A program made the position numbers and the translations under genes. The notes under the pieces are model-generated. The model worked only from the letters and a program-made list of their open reading frames with translations, was not told the DNA's origin and ran no database searches. 64,000 bases of DNA from Acidovorax sp. 107 (GTDB taxonomy: Bacteria; Pseudomonadota; Gammaproteobacteria; Burkholderiales; Burkholderiaceae_C): contig NZ_QBTZ01000001.1 in NCBI RefSeq assembly GCF_003058055.1, positions 3,552,001 to 3,616,000 on the forward strand, given 5' to 3'. Shown one piece after another: positions 40,629 to 58,447 of the stretch (position 1 is its first letter; each line of letters starts with the position of its first letter).

Positions 40629-40789
40629 GTCTGCTGATGCAATCCTGGCCAGCTTCAATGGTCGGGGTAAATTTTTTGGATGCCGCACTTTTCGACTCGG
40701 TGCGGACATCGTCACAGTGAGTCGTTAACCCCGGGGAGCTGGTGGTTGCAGGATGCAACACAAGCGTTATGACCCGTCAGGAGTAAAGC
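40629..40789 (+). promoter_or_regulatory. rplK leader
   Basis: 161 bases between nusG and rplK. A stem CCGCAC/GTGCGG is at 40683-40705 and a CAGGAG ribosome-binding site at the end. The L1 protein commonly represses its operon through a site in this leader; I cannot place that site with confidence. Confidence 0.35.
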
Positions 40790-41221
40790 ATGGCGAAAAA
40801 AATCGTCGGTTTTATCAAGCTGCAAGTTCCAGCTGGTAAAGCCAATCCATCCCCACCCATCGGCCCAGCACTGGGTCAGCGTGGCCTCAACATCATGGAG
40901 TTCTGCAAGGCATTCAATGCGCAGACCCAAGGTGTGGAGCCAGGCCTGCCACTGCCGGTGGTCATCACGGCGTTCGCAGACAAGAGCTTTACCTTCATCA
41001 TCAAGACGCCGCCCGCGACGACTTTGATCAAGAAGGCCATCAAGCTCGAAAAGGGTTCTTCCAATGCCCTGAAGATCAAGGTTGGCAAGATCACGCGCGA
41101 GCAGCTCGAAGAGATCGCAAAGACCAAGATGAAGGACATGAACGCCGCGAACGTTGACGCCGCTGTCCGTACGCTGGCTGGTTCCGCACGCTCGATGGGC
41201 GTGACGGTGGAGGGTTTGTAA
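40790..41221 (+). CDS. rplK: 50S ribosomal protein L11
   Basis: L11 forms the GTPase-associated centre with 23S rRNA. It has 143 residues and the N-terminal [20 protein letters not shown] loop, the thiostrepton region. It ends directly at rplA. Confidence 0.98.
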   Translation: MAKKIVGFIKLQVPAGKANPSPPIGPALGQRGLNIMEFCKAFNAQTQGVEPGLPLPVVITAFADKSFTFIIKTPPATTLIKKAIKLEKGSSNALKIKVGKITREQLEEIAKTKMKDMNAANVDAAVRTLAGSARSMGVTVEGL

Positions 41222-41917
41222 ATGGCCAAGTTGACGAAAAAGCAAAAGGCCCTGCAGGGTAAGGTTGACAGCACCAAGCTGTACGCCTTCGCAGACGCAG
41301 TGGCGCTGGTGAAAGAAGCCGCAACGGCCAAGTTCGATGAATCCATCGACGTGGCAGTGCAGCTGGGCATTGATGCCAAGAAGTCGGACCAAGTGGTGCG
41401 CGGCGCCGTTGTGCTGCCCAATGGCACTGGCAAGACAACCCGAGTGGCTGTGTTTGCGCAAGGCGCCAAGGCAGAAGAAGCCAAGGCCGCTGGTGCTGAC
41501 ATCGTTGGCATGGACGACCTGGCTGCCATGGTGAAGGCTGGCGACATGCCCTTCGACGTGGTGATTGCTGCCCCCGACGCAATGCGCGTCGTCGGTACCC
41601 TGGGTCAGATCCTGGGCCCCCGTGGCCTGATGCCTAACCCCAAGGTGGGCACGGTGACTCCTGATGTGGCCACGGCAGTGAAGAACGCCAAGGCTGGTCA
41701 AGTGCAGTTCCGCGTAGACAAGGCCGGCATCGTCCACAGCACCATTGGTCGCCGCTCGTTTGACAACGAAAAGCTCCAAGGCAATCTGGCAGCACTGATT
41801 GATGCCCTGAACAAGGCCAAGCCTGCTTCGAGCAAGGGCCTGTATCTGCGCAAGGTCGCTGTGTCTTCCACGATGGGCGTCGGCGTCCGCGTGGATACCC
41901 AATCCATCGCAGCGTAA
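41222..41917 (+). CDS. rplA: 50S ribosomal protein L1
   Basis: L1 forms the E-site stalk and is a translational repressor of its operon. It has 231 residues. The [15 protein letters not shown] signature is present. It starts at the base after the rplK stop. Confidence 0.98.
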   Translation: MAKLTKKQKALQGKVDSTKLYAFADAVALVKEAATAKFDESIDVAVQLGIDAKKSDQVVRGAVVLPNGTGKTTRVAVFAQGAKAEEAKAAGADIVGMDDLAAMVKAGDMPFDVVIAAPDAMRVVGTLGQILGPRGLMPNPKVGTVTPDVATAVKNAKAGQVQFRVDKAGIVHSTIGRRSFDNEKLQGNLAALIDALNKAKPASSKGLYLRKVAVSSTMGVGVRVDTQSIAA

Positions 41918-42156
41918 TTGCGATAAAAATCTTCGGGTCTGTCAAAGGGCCCGATGTGGTGGGCTGGAGGCGGTACAACATCCGTCCCCGGGCCATCCAA
42001 GACCGTTGGTGTGCGGTTCGCCGCACTTAATCCCCTCCCGGGGCCAACGCAGATGGCGATCCCGCTGCAGATGGAATTCGTTCCGAAACAGTTGGTCGCT
42101 GCAACAAGAGCGCGCAGGAGGGTGCGAACCCGAATGCGCAATTTAAGGAGTAGACC
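41918..42156 (+). promoter_or_regulatory. rplJL leader (L10/L12-binding type)
   Basis: 239 untranslated bases, GC-rich, with several self-complementary blocks such as GGTGTGCGGTTCGCCGCAC and CCCCGGG/CCCGGGG elements. In other bacteria an L10 leader here binds the L10-L12 complex for autoregulation. It ends with AAGGAG before a TTG start. Confidence 0.6.
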
Positions 42157-42681
42157 TTGAGTCTTAATCGCAGTGAGAAAGAAGCGGTCATCAGTGAAGT
42201 GACCAGCCTCGCCGCTAAAGCTCAAACGCTTGTGATCGCGGAATACCGTGGCATCACGGTCGCCGACATGACCAAACTGCGTGTGGATGCTCGCAGCAAG
42301 GGCGTGACCCTGAGTGTTCTGAAGAACACCCTGGCTCGCCGTGCTGTTGCAGGTAGCGCGTTTGACGTGGTGGCTGACCAGATGACTGGTCCGCTGATCT
42401 ATGGCTTCTCCGAAGACGCTGTGGCCGCCGCCAAGGTGGTGGCCGATTTCGCGAAAACCAACGACAAGCTGGTGATTCGCGGTGGCGCTTTCGGTGGCAA
42501 AGCCCTGGATGTCAACGGCGTTAAGCAACTGGCCAACATTCCTTCCAAGGAAGTTCTGTTGGCACAGATTTGTGGCTTGCTTATGTCCCCCATGTCGCGT
42601 ACGGCCGTTGTGCTGGGCGCGCTGGCGGCGAAAAAAGGCGAAGGCGCAGCCGCACCGGCCGCCGAACCTGTCGCGGCTTGA
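42157..42681 (+). CDS. rplJ: 50S ribosomal protein L10
   Basis: L10 anchors L12 dimers. It has 174 residues, starting (M)[14 protein letters not shown] from a TTG codon six bases after AAGGAG. There is no ATG nearby in frame, so the rare start is real. The C-terminal Ala-rich tail holds the L12 binding helix. Confidence 0.97.
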   Translation: MSLNRSEKEAVISEVTSLAAKAQTLVIAEYRGITVADMTKLRVDARSKGVTLSVLKNTLARRAVAGSAFDVVADQMTGPLIYGFSEDAVAAAKVVADFAKTNDKLVIRGGAFGGKALDVNGVKQLANIPSKEVLLAQICGLLMSPMSRTAVVLGALAAKKGEGAAAPAAEPVAA

Positions 42682-42721
42682 TTGCCCGATAGATAACCAA
42701 CAAAATTGTTAGGAAATAAAA

Positions 42722-43099
<378 letters not shown>

Positions 43100-43112
43100 T
43101 TCGGTCTTGCTC

Positions 43113-43149
43113 AAGGGCTGGAGTGCTCCTCAAAGGGCCTCCAGCCTTT
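43113..43149 (+). terminator. rplL-rpoB attenuator hairpin
   Basis: AAGGGCTGGAG (43113-43123) pairs with CTCCAGCCTTT (43139-43149) with one G-U. It lies 14 bases after rplL and is followed by a weak T stretch. The position matches the partial terminator that reduces rpoBC transcription in enterobacteria. Confidence 0.7.
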
Positions 43150-43168
43150 GGTGCTTTCAGAGCGCACC

Positions 43169-43262
43169 CGCAAGCTCCGTCCCCTGGTGGGGCTTGCGAG
43201 TGTCTTCTGTCAATCCCGACAGCAGAAGACGCCTTGGTTCGGGTGATGTGCAACGCATCACC
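43169..43262 (+). promoter_or_regulatory. Series of hairpins in the rpoB leader
   Basis: Three more stems follow the attenuator: 43169-43178 with 43189-43198 (CGCAAGC/GCTTGCG), GTCTTCTG/CAGAAGAC within 43202-43230, and GGTGATG/CATCACC at 43242-43262. RNase III processing or protein binding are possible roles. Confidence 0.5.
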
Positions 43263-43367
43263 GTCCGCCATGGTTGGTAGTGGCCAACCGCCAAGCCCGT
43301 AAAGGACCATGCTCCTTGCGGGTCAGTCGTCGAAGACCCAGGACTCATGTCTTTGCCCGGAGATCTC

Positions 43368-47480
<4,113 letters not shown>

Positions 47481-47501
47481 GCAGAAAAGGAAAGAGTCAC
47501 T

Positions 47502-51737
<4,236 letters not shown>

Positions 51738-51782
51738 TAGAAAACAGCAAGGCCTGCTCAGGCCCTGCTGCGGTCGCCACAG

Positions 51783-51820
51783 CGCCCCCGTCCTGTCCCA
51801 GGCAGGCCGGGGGCGTTTTT
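51783..51820 (+). terminator. Terminator of the rpoBC operon
   Basis: CGCCCCCG (51783-51790) pairs with CGGGGGCG (51808-51815) and TTTTT follows. An inner CCTG/CAGG stem extends it. It lies 45 bases after rpoC. Confidence 0.93.
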
Positions 51821-51915
51821 GATGGGCGTGTGTCTTTTCACTGCCCGTCGTTTGTTTCAATCTTCTGCTTTTCGGGCCGAAACGGGTGTAGCCGCACCTG
51901 CTTTGGCAACTGCGC

Positions 51916-52521
51916 ATGTTGTGGTCATCGCCCCTTTTCTGGATTGCTTTTGCCGTCTTTCTGTTCTGGGCCCTGGGGGCCTACAACCGTCTGATGCGCC
52001 TGCGCTCGGCCGTTGTTCAGTCGTTCGGCAGTTTTGACGCGCACATGGTGCGGCTGGTGGCCTTGCTCGGCGAGTTCGGGGCGGCGCAGACGGTACAGCG
52101 CGGCAGCCTGCTGGCCGATGGGGGTGCGCAAGAGCTGGCCGCGCTGCAGGGTGCCGTGACGCAACTCAGTGCATCGCTGGCTGTGGCACGCGCCCGCCCA
52201 TTGCAGGGCGATGCGGTGGCCGCGTTGGCGGCTGCCCGTGAGGTGCTCCGTGCGACTTGGGCCACGGCCTTGCAGAAGCTGCTGGCCGACCCTGCGCAGC
52301 CAGCGCCGCTGGCTTTGGGGGACGATACCGACGTAGCCCCGACGACTGCGCCTGTGGTGCTGTCCGTGTGGCAGGTTCGCTGGGAGGAGCATGCCGTCCA
52401 GAACGAGCAGGCGATTCGCGTGTTCAATGAGGCCGTGGTGCAGTACAACGCTGCCATTGCCCAGTTCCCGGCCCGCCTGCTGGCTTGGGTGTTCGGCTTC
52501 AAGGCGGCGCGTGCGCTGTAA
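51916..52521 (+). CDS. LemA-like membrane protein
   Basis: A 201-residue protein with one N-terminal membrane helix (about 4-22) then a helical bundle. GAYNRLMRLRSAVVQSF and the closing YNAAIAQFPARLLAWVFGF match the ends of LemA, but the middle is diverged and there is no lipobox. The function is unknown. Confidence 0.82.
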   Translation: MLWSSPLFWIAFAVFLFWALGAYNRLMRLRSAVVQSFGSFDAHMVRLVALLGEFGAAQTVQRGSLLADGGAQELAALQGAVTQLSASLAVARARPLQGDAVAALAAAREVLRATWATALQKLLADPAQPAPLALGDDTDVAPTTAPVVLSVWQVRWEEHAVQNEQAIRVFNEAVVQYNAAIAQFPARLLAWVFGFKAARAL

Positions 52522-52539
52522 CCCGTTTTCAGTATCACG

Positions 52540-54009
52540 ATGACTTCACCTCCCCACAATCGCTCCCGCCATGCGGGTGGCAATGCGCCACGCCCTGTGC
52601 GCGCAGGCTCCGGCCCGTCTCTGCGAGCGGGTTTTGCTGCGGTTCCGCCGGGTGCAGCGCCCTCGTCGGGTGCCACGCCCGTTCCCCTTTGGCGCTTGCT
52701 GACGGCGGTGGCGGGCGCCTTGCAGGCGATCCGGGGTGGGCAATCGGGCACGGCAGCGCTGGCGGCGGTGGACACGGCCTTGCGCCCTGGCGTGCAGGCC
52801 CTGCTGTTTCAGGTACTGCGCCAGGCTGGGCGGGCCGAGGCCCTGCGCCGACAGCTGGCCGCCCGCGCTCCCGCACCCGCCGCCGATGCCCTGCTGTGCA
52901 GTGCACTGGCGCTTTGCTGGGACCCGCAGGCCTCGCCCTATGAGCCCTTCACTCTGGTGAACCAGGCGGTGGAGGCAGCCAAGCACCACCCGGGCACACG
53001 CGCGCAGGCTTCGTTCATCAACGGCTGCCTGCGCCGCTTTCTGCGCGAGCGCGACGCCCTGGTGGCTGCCACCGACAACGACCCCGTGGCGCGCTGGAAT
53101 CACCCGGCATGGTGGGTGCAGCGCCTGCGCAAGGACCACCCCCAGCATTGGGAGCAGATCCTGCAGGCCAACAATGCCCACGCACCCATGGTGTTGCGGG
53201 TTAATGAACAAAAGTGCACGGTAGTGCAGTATCTGTCTGCCTTGAATGCTATTGTTTTGGGAGCAATCGCGGTGGGCCAGCACGGCGTCGCCCTACGCCA
53301 GGCGGTGCCCGTGCAGTCGCTGCCACACTTTGCTGAGGGCTGGGTGTCGGTGCAAGACGCCGCCGCCCAACAGGCAGCTCCTTTGCTGCTCCAAGGGCTG
53401 GACCTGAGCCAGCCCCTGCGAGTGCTCGACGCCTGTGCCGCCCCCGGCGGCAAGACGGCGCACCTGCTGGAGATGGCAGGGCCGCAGTCTCCCCTGCAGG
53501 TCACGGCACTGGAGATCGATGCCACGCGTAGCGCGCGTATTGGTGAAACCTTGCAGCGGCTGGGGCTGACGGCCCAGGTTTTGGTGGCCGATGCCGCGCG
53601 CCCGCAAGACTGGTGGCAGTCGCAGTGTGGCGGTGCGTTGTTCGACGCCATCCTGCTCGACGCACCGTGCACAGCGTCCGGCATCGTGCGGCGCCACCCG
53701 GACGTGCGCTGGCTGCGCCGGGAGTCCGACATCGCCCAGCTGGCTGCCCTGCAGGCTGCCCTGCTCAAGGCCCTGTGGCCGCTGTTGCGTCCCGGCGGGC
53801 GCCTGCTGTATTGCACTTGCTCCGTCTTCCGGGCCGAGGGCGATGCCCAGGTGCAAACGTTTCTTGCACACAACACCGATGCGCAATTGCTGCCTTCGCC
53901 GGGCCATTTAATTCCCGGCAACACGGACAAGGGCGGGGCTGTCCCGGACAATCTGAGCGGTGACCACGACGGCTTTTTTTACGCACTGTTGCAAAAATCG
54001 GCGCAATGA
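52540..54009 (+). CDS. rsmB: 16S rRNA (cytosine-967-C5)-methyltransferase
   Basis: RsmB methylates C967 of 16S rRNA with SAM. It has 489 residues. An N-terminal NusB-like domain (about 50-190) precedes the Rossmann methyltransferase. SAM motif DACAAPGGKTAHLLEMA; catalytic Cys in LDAPCTASGIVRRHPD. Residues near 235-245 (NAIVLGAIAV) lie on A/T-richer DNA than the rest. Confidence 0.96.
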   Translation: MTSPPHNRSRHAGGNAPRPVRAGSGPSLRAGFAAVPPGAAPSSGATPVPLWRLLTAVAGALQAIRGGQSGTAALAAVDTALRPGVQALLFQVLRQAGRAEALRRQLAARAPAPAADALLCSALALCWDPQASPYEPFTLVNQAVEAAKHHPGTRAQASFINGCLRRFLRERDALVAATDNDPVARWNHPAWWVQRLRKDHPQHWEQILQANNAHAPMVLRVNEQKCTVVQYLSALNAIVLGAIAVGQHGVALRQAVPVQSLPHFAEGWVSVQDAAAQQAAPLLLQGLDLSQPLRVLDACAAPGGKTAHLLEMAGPQSPLQVTALEIDATRSARIGETLQRLGLTAQVLVADAARPQDWWQSQCGGALFDAILLDAPCTASGIVRRHPDVRWLRRESDIAQLAALQAALLKALWPLLRPGGRLLYCTCSVFRAEGDAQVQTFLAHNTDAQLLPSPGHLIPGNTDKGGAVPDNLSGDHDGFFYALLQKSAQ

Positions 54010-54631
54010 GCCCGGTAGGGCCCATTGGTTGCTCGTGTGTGTGTGCATGTGGCTCCTTTGGGTGGGCATGTTCTGCCTGGCGCCACAGGCCTCGGCCGCG
54101 CAAGCCGCTTCCACCGAAGTTGGCGACCTGCGGCTGGACCGCGGTGATGACGGCCTGTATCTGAGTGCCACCCTGCAGTTTGAACTCCCCGATCTGGCCG
54201 AGGACGCCCTGCAAAAAGGCATTCCCATGTTCTTCGTGGCCGATGCTCAGGTACTGCGTGACCGCTGGTACTGGTCGGACCGGCAGGTGGCCGAGACCAC
54301 AAGATACTTCCGCCTGAGCTACCAGCCGCTCACCCGCCGGTGGCGCCTGAACATCTCTTCGACACCCTTTACCAACAGCGGCCTGGGGGTCGTGCTGGGT
54401 CAAAACTTTGACAACTATGCCGATGCCCTTTCGGCTATTCAGCGGTTTTCACGCTGGAAGATCGCTGAACGCGATGTGATCGAGTCTGATGCTGTGCATA
54501 CGGTGAACTTCCGCTTCCGCCTGGACATGTCCCAACTGCCGCGACCCTTCCAGATCGGCGCAGTCGGCCGGTCGGGCTGGAATCTGCTGGTCTCCCGCAG
54601 CCAGCGCTTGGGCGCAGAACCCGCCAAGTGA
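53960..54631 (+). CDS. DUF4390 domain protein, exported
   Basis: A 223-residue protein if begun at GTG 53960, overlapping rsmB by 50 bases. Its N terminus holds KNRR then a hydrophobic signal ending CLAPQASA. ATG 54047 or GTG 54035/54041 are alternative starts without the basic part. The mature domain LRLDRGDDGLYLSATLQFEL and WRLNISSTPF fit DUF4390. It sits between rsmB and ntrY, a common betaproteobacterial order, and probably acts in the envelope with the sensor. Confidence 0.85.
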   Translation: MTTTAFFTHCCKNRRNEPGRAHWLLVCVCMWLLWVGMFCLAPQASAAQAASTEVGDLRLDRGDDGLYLSATLQFELPDLAEDALQKGIPMFFVADAQVLRDRWYWSDRQVAETTRYFRLSYQPLTRRWRLNISSTPFTNSGLGVVLGQNFDNYADALSAIQRFSRWKIAERDVIESDAVHTVNFRFRLDMSQLPRPFQIGAVGRSGWNLLVSRSQRLGAEPAK

Positions 54632-56922
54632 GCACTTCCCCCCCATCCACCGGCGTTTCGGCATCGACCCACGCCACGGCCCGCCAGTCCCGCGCAGTGC
54701 GCTGGGCCGTGGGCGTCGGCGCGGCCATCATGTCGGCCATCGGCTTGGTGCTGCTGTTCTTGCTGACGCTGGCCACCAACAATCGCGTGCTGTACGAGCG
54801 CAACTACGCCTGGCTGTTTGGCGTCAACGTGTTTGTGGCGTTGCTGCTGCTGCTGGTGCTGGGCTGGGTGGCGGTGCGCCTGGGCTTGCGCTTGCGCAAG
54901 GGGCGCTTTGGCAGCCGCCTGCTCGTCAAGCTGGCAGCCATTTTTGCGCTGGTGGGGCTGATGCCGGGGCTGCTGATCTATGTGGTGTCTTACCAGTTCG
55001 TCACGCGCTCCATCGAAAGCTGGTTCGACGTGAAGGTGGAGGGGGCGCTGTCCGCGGGTGTCAACCTGGCCCGTGTGTCGCTCGATTCGCTGGCCACGGA
55101 CATGGCGGCCAAAACCCGCAATGCCAGCACCCAGGTGGCTCAGGTGCCCGATGCCGCTGCGGGCCTGGTGCTGGAGCGCATTCGCGACCAGCTGGGCGCG
55201 ACCGACGTGGTGCTCTGGAACGCGTCCGGCCAGGCAGTGGCCAGCGCGGGGCAGTCGCGGTTCAGCCTCAACCCGGAGCGGCCGGGCGCCGCCTCGCTGC
55301 GCACCGCGCGCCAGCAGCGCGCCACGGCGCAGATTGAAGGGTTGGACGACATTGCCGACCCTGCATCCGCGCAGAACGCGCGGGTCAAAGTGTTGGCGCT
55401 GGTCAGCAGCCCCAGCGTGGGCCTGTTGATGGAGCCGCGCTATCTGCAGGCCACCTTGCCCCTGCCGCCGGCTCTGGTGGCCAATGCCATCGCCGTGCAG
55501 GAAGCCAACCGCGAATACCAGGAGCGTGCGCTCGCCCGGGGCGGGCTGCGGCGCATGTATGTGGGCACGCTCACGCTGAGCCTGTTCCTGGCCGTGTTCG
55601 GAGCCGTCTTGTTGGCCGTGCTGCTGGGCAACCAGCTGGCGCGGCCCCTGCTGGTGCTCGCCGAAGGGGTGCGCGAGGTGGCGGCTGGCAACCTGAGCCC
55701 CAAGGCCGCGCTGCAGAGCAAGGACGAGCTGGGCGGCCTCACGCGCTCGTTTGCATTGATGACGCAGCAACTGGCAGACGCGCGCCAGGCGGTGGAGCAG
55801 AGCATGGGCGAGGTCGATGCCTCGCGCGCCAACCTGCAGACCATCCTGGACAACCTCACGGCGGGCGTCATCGTGCTGGACGCGCAGGGACTGATCCGCT
55901 CGTCCAATCCGGGCGCTACCCGCATCCTGCGCGCCCCCATGGCTGCGTACGAGGGGCGGCCATTGTCCGAAGTGCCTGGGCTTGCCGAGTTTGCCGCGTC
56001 CGTCCAAGGCCATTTCGATGCGTTTCTGGGGGACCATGAACGCCATGGCCTAGACCATTGGCAGCAGCCGTTTGAGCTGCATGCCTCCTCCGGCGGCGCC
56101 GGACAGCACGCTACCAGCCTGGTCGCGCGGGGGGCCGAGCTGCCCGATGCCACCCGACTGTTGGTTTTTGACGACATTTCGGAGATCGTTTCCGCCCAGC
56201 GCGCGCAGGCTTGGGGCGAGGTGGCGCGCCGGCTGGCGCACGAAATCAAGAACCCGCTGACCCCTATCCAGCTCTCCGCCGAGCGGCTTGAAATGAAGCT
56301 CTCGGGCAAGCTGCCAGACGCGGAGCAAGCCATCCTCGCCAAGTCCGTCAAGACCATCGTCGATCAAGTCGATGCAATGAAGCGGCTGGTCAACGAGTTC
56401 CGCGATTACGCCCGTCTGCCCGCTGCAGAACTGCATGCGCTGGACCTCAACGCACTGGTCGCCGACGTGCTTCATTTATATGGCGCAGAAAACGCCACCG
56501 TGCCTGTAGAAGCCGAGCTGGACCCGCGTTGCCCCTGGATTGCGGGCGATGCGCAGCAGTTGCGGCAGGTCGTGCACAACCTGCTGCAGAACGCCCAGGA
56601 CTCCACCGAGCAGGCCCGCGCCGGGGCTTCCGAGCCGGTGCCGCCGGTGCGCATCAGCACCCGCTGGAGCGAATCGTCACGCCGCGTCCGGCTCACGGTA
56701 TCGGACAGTGGCGGGGGCTTTCCGTCGCACATCCTGCAGCGCGCTTTCGAGCCCTATGTCACCACCAAACCGCGAGGCACCGGCCTGGGTTTGGCCGTGG
56801 TCAAAAAGATCGCAGATGAGCACGGCGCGCGCATCGAACTGTCCAACCGTACCGAAGACGGCGTGGTCCGCGGCGCCCAAGTGTCGTTATCATTCGCCCC
56901 TGAACCAGCGGTGGCGTCATAA
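54628..56922 (+). CDS. ntrY: NtrY-like sensor histidine kinase
   Basis: A 764-residue membrane kinase begun at GTG 54628, overlapping the DUF4390 stop. In order: three membrane helices (about 26-120), an extracytoplasmic region to about 305, another helix (about 310-335), HAMP (LGNQLARPLLVLAEGVREV), PAS (about 400-510), HisKA with phospho-His H538 in RRLAHEIKNPLTPIQ, and HATPase with GTGLGLAVVKKIADEHG. It signals to the following regulator. Confidence 0.94.
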   Translation: MSTSPPSTGVSASTHATARQSRAVRWAVGVGAAIMSAIGLVLLFLLTLATNNRVLYERNYAWLFGVNVFVALLLLLVLGWVAVRLGLRLRKGRFGSRLLVKLAAIFALVGLMPGLLIYVVSYQFVTRSIESWFDVKVEGALSAGVNLARVSLDSLATDMAAKTRNASTQVAQVPDAAAGLVLERIRDQLGATDVVLWNASGQAVASAGQSRFSLNPERPGAASLRTARQQRATAQIEGLDDIADPASAQNARVKVLALVSSPSVGLLMEPRYLQATLPLPPALVANAIAVQEANREYQERALARGGLRRMYVGTLTLSLFLAVFGAVLLAVLLGNQLARPLLVLAEGVREVAAGNLSPKAALQSKDELGGLTRSFALMTQQLADARQAVEQSMGEVDASRANLQTILDNLTAGVIVLDAQGLIRSSNPGATRILRAPMAAYEGRPLSEVPGLAEFAASVQGHFDAFLGDHERHGLDHWQQPFELHASSGGAGQHATSLVARGAELPDATRLLVFDDISEIVSAQRAQAWGEVARRLAHEIKNPLTPIQLSAERLEMKLSGKLPDAEQAILAKSVKTIVDQVDAMKRLVNEFRDYARLPAAELHALDLNALVADVLHLYGAENATVPVEAELDPRCPWIAGDAQQLRQVVHNLLQNAQDSTEQARAGASEPVPPVRISTRWSESSRRVRLTVSDSGGGFPSHILQRAFEPYVTTKPRGTGLGLAVVKKIADEHGARIELSNRTEDGVVRGAQVSLSFAPEPAVAS

Positions 56923-56962
56923 CAACACCGCCCCGCAGTACCCCCAAGGCGCTTCAACACAC

Positions 56963-57646
56963 ATGGCAAACATTCTGGTGGTCGATGATGAGCTCGGCAT
57001 TCGTGACCTGCTGTCGGAAATCCTGAACGATGAAGGTCACAGCGTAGACCTCGCAGAAAACGCCACCCAGGCCCGAGCGGCCCGGGCGGGCAACGCCTAT
57101 GACCTGGTGCTGCTGGACATCTGGATGCCCGATACCGATGGCGTCTCTTTGCTCAAGGAATGGGCCACCGCCGGCGTGCTGACCATGCCGGTCATCATGA
57201 TGAGTGGCCACGCCACCATCGACACGGCGGTAGAGGCCACGCGCATCGGCGCCTTCTCGTTCCTCGAAAAGCCCATCACCCTGCAAAAGCTGCTCAAGGC
57301 CGTGGAGCAGGGTCTTGCCCGCAACGCCGCCCACCAGGCTGCGCCCGTGGCTGCCGTGGCCGCGCCCGCTAGCGCGCCGGCCGACCCGACCTTCTCGCAG
57401 CTGCCTGCCGTTTCGGCGGTGATGGCCGGGGTGGACCCCGGCCCGCACGCCCACCAGGGCTTCGACCTGGACCGCCCCTTGCGCGAAGCGCGCGACGGTT
57501 TTGAGAAGGCTTACTTTGAGTTCCACCTGGCCCGCGAAGGCGGCTCCATGACCCGCGTGGCCGAAAAGACCGGCCTGGAACGTACCCACCTGTACCGCAA
57601 GCTGCGTCAGCTGGGCGTGGACCTGGGGCGCGGCAAGCGCGGCTGA
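56963..57646 (+). CDS. NtrX-like response regulator without AAA+ domain
   Basis: 227 residues. The receiver (1 to about 118) has acidic D8 and D9, phospho-Asp D52 and K103. An Ala/Pro linker leads to a Fis-type HTH (MTRVAEKTGLERTHLYRKLRQLG). The sigma-54-contacting AAA+ module of classical NtrX is absent. The start at ATG 56963, 41 bases after ntrY, is the only one that begins the receiver properly. Confidence 0.93.
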   Translation: MANILVVDDELGIRDLLSEILNDEGHSVDLAENATQARAARAGNAYDLVLLDIWMPDTDGVSLLKEWATAGVLTMPVIMMSGHATIDTAVEATRIGAFSFLEKPITLQKLLKAVEQGLARNAAHQAAPVAAVAAPASAPADPTFSQLPAVSAVMAGVDPGPHAHQGFDLDRPLREARDGFEKAYFEFHLAREGGSMTRVAEKTGLERTHLYRKLRQLGVDLGRGKRG

Positions 57647-57690
57647 ACAATTAATTTGTGCCTTTGGCCGGAAGCGCTGATTTTTCTGGC

Positions 57691-57696
57691 TATAAT
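57691..57696 (+). promoter_or_regulatory. -10 element of tRNA-Phe
   Basis: A perfect TATAAT lies 10 bases before the tRNA. A convincing -35 is not seen. Confidence 0.5.
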
Positions 57697-57706
57697 TTGA
57701 GGCTCA

Positions 57707-57782
57707 GGCCCGGTAGCTCAGTCGGTAGAGCAGAGGATTGAAAATCCTTGTGTCGGTGGTTCGATTCCGCCCCAGGCCACCA
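57707..57782 (+). tRNA. tRNA-Phe (anticodon GAA)
   Basis: Acceptor GGCCCGG/CCAGGCC with one C-A mismatch, anticodon stem AGGAT/ATCCT with loop TGAAA around GAA, T loop TTCGATT, encoded CCA. The integrated element begins just downstream, so this tRNA is the probable attB site. Confidence 0.96.
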
Positions 57783-57791
57783 GTAAGCATG

Positions 57792-57824
57792 CGCCCCAGC
57801 GCCCGAAAGGGTTCTGGGGCGTTT
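57792..57824 (+). terminator. Terminator after tRNA-Phe
   Basis: CGCCCCAG (57792-57799) pairs with CTGGGGCG (57814-57821), with an inner CCC/GGG stem, and TTT follows. It stops the tRNA transcript before the element. Confidence 0.75.
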
Positions 57825-57859
57825 CTACATTTCCGCGCGCATTTCTACAAAAAGCGGAA
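57822..57859. other. Candidate attachment-site or integrase-arm repeats
   Basis: TTTCTACA occurs twice (57822-57829 and 57842-57849), and TTCCGC/GCGGAA form an inverted pair (57831-57836, 57854-57859). These lie between the tRNA and the first element gene, where attL would be. Without the right end this is a guess. Confidence 0.25.
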
Positions 57860-57871
57860 TTGGGATGGGCT

Positions 57872-58447
57872 CTAGATCAAGCCTTGTGCCTCGCGCAGGT
57901 GAGCCGCAGAGAGCGGCATCATCCTTTTCTCCAACGCCTCAATCAGTTCGTCGGCGGAGCGCGGAGGGTTTTTCCAGCGCGCACGCATCATCTTGATGGC
58001 TTCGAGGGCGCTCAATTCTTGGAGCTGGAGCTGGTTCATCACGAAGTCGTCCGGGTGCTGAACCTCAATGCCGTGAGGGGCCAAGACCGATAGAGGGAAG
58101 TCCTTGGTGTTGAACGTGACAATTGCATCGGCATGGCCCGCGATCGCTGCAGCCAAGACGTGTTGATCCTTAGGATCAGGCAGCGTGATACAGCCCACGA
58201 GGGGCTGATAGTTCTGGACCAAACAATCTGGGATCGCTCGGTTCATCGCGGCCACGATGGCTGGTAATTTGCTTGCGTACTCCGGTTTGTCTTGGGCCAG
58301 GTTGCGCGTCCATTCTTCATGAATCGCATCGGTCCATCGGGCGTGATACAGGCCCGCTGCAGCTAGGCTGAGCAAGAGATCACGAACGAGAGTCGGATAC
58401 AGCGTGTTGGCATCCAAGATCGCCGTGTAACGTGCTGAGCCTGCCAT
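57872..58447 (-). CDS. PIN domain toxin-like protein
   Basis: A 191-residue protein with a PIN ribonuclease fold. Likely metal-binding acids: D12 in AILDANTLYP, a Glu in IHEEW, an Asp in DPKDQHVL and the NTKDF end of the fold. VapC-like toxins cleave RNA. It is adjacent to the HTH antitoxin (no gap), with antitoxin first, the usual order. Confidence 0.88.
   Translation of the reverse strand: MAGSARYTAILDANTLYPTLVRDLLLSLAAAGLYHARWTDAIHEEWTRNLAQDKPEYASKLPAIVAAMNRAIPDCLVQNYQPLVGCITLPDPKDQHVLAAAIAGHADAIVTFNTKDFPLSVLAPHGIEVQHPDDFVMNQLQLQELSALEAIKMMRARWKNPPRSADELIEALEKRMMPLSAAHLREAQGLI

Noticed and set aside
53240..53275. Possible fifth copy of the dispersed repeat inside rsmB
   Set aside because: GCTATTG...GAGC...CGC resembles copy 1 only over short blocks, and RsmB keeps normal length there; too weak to call.
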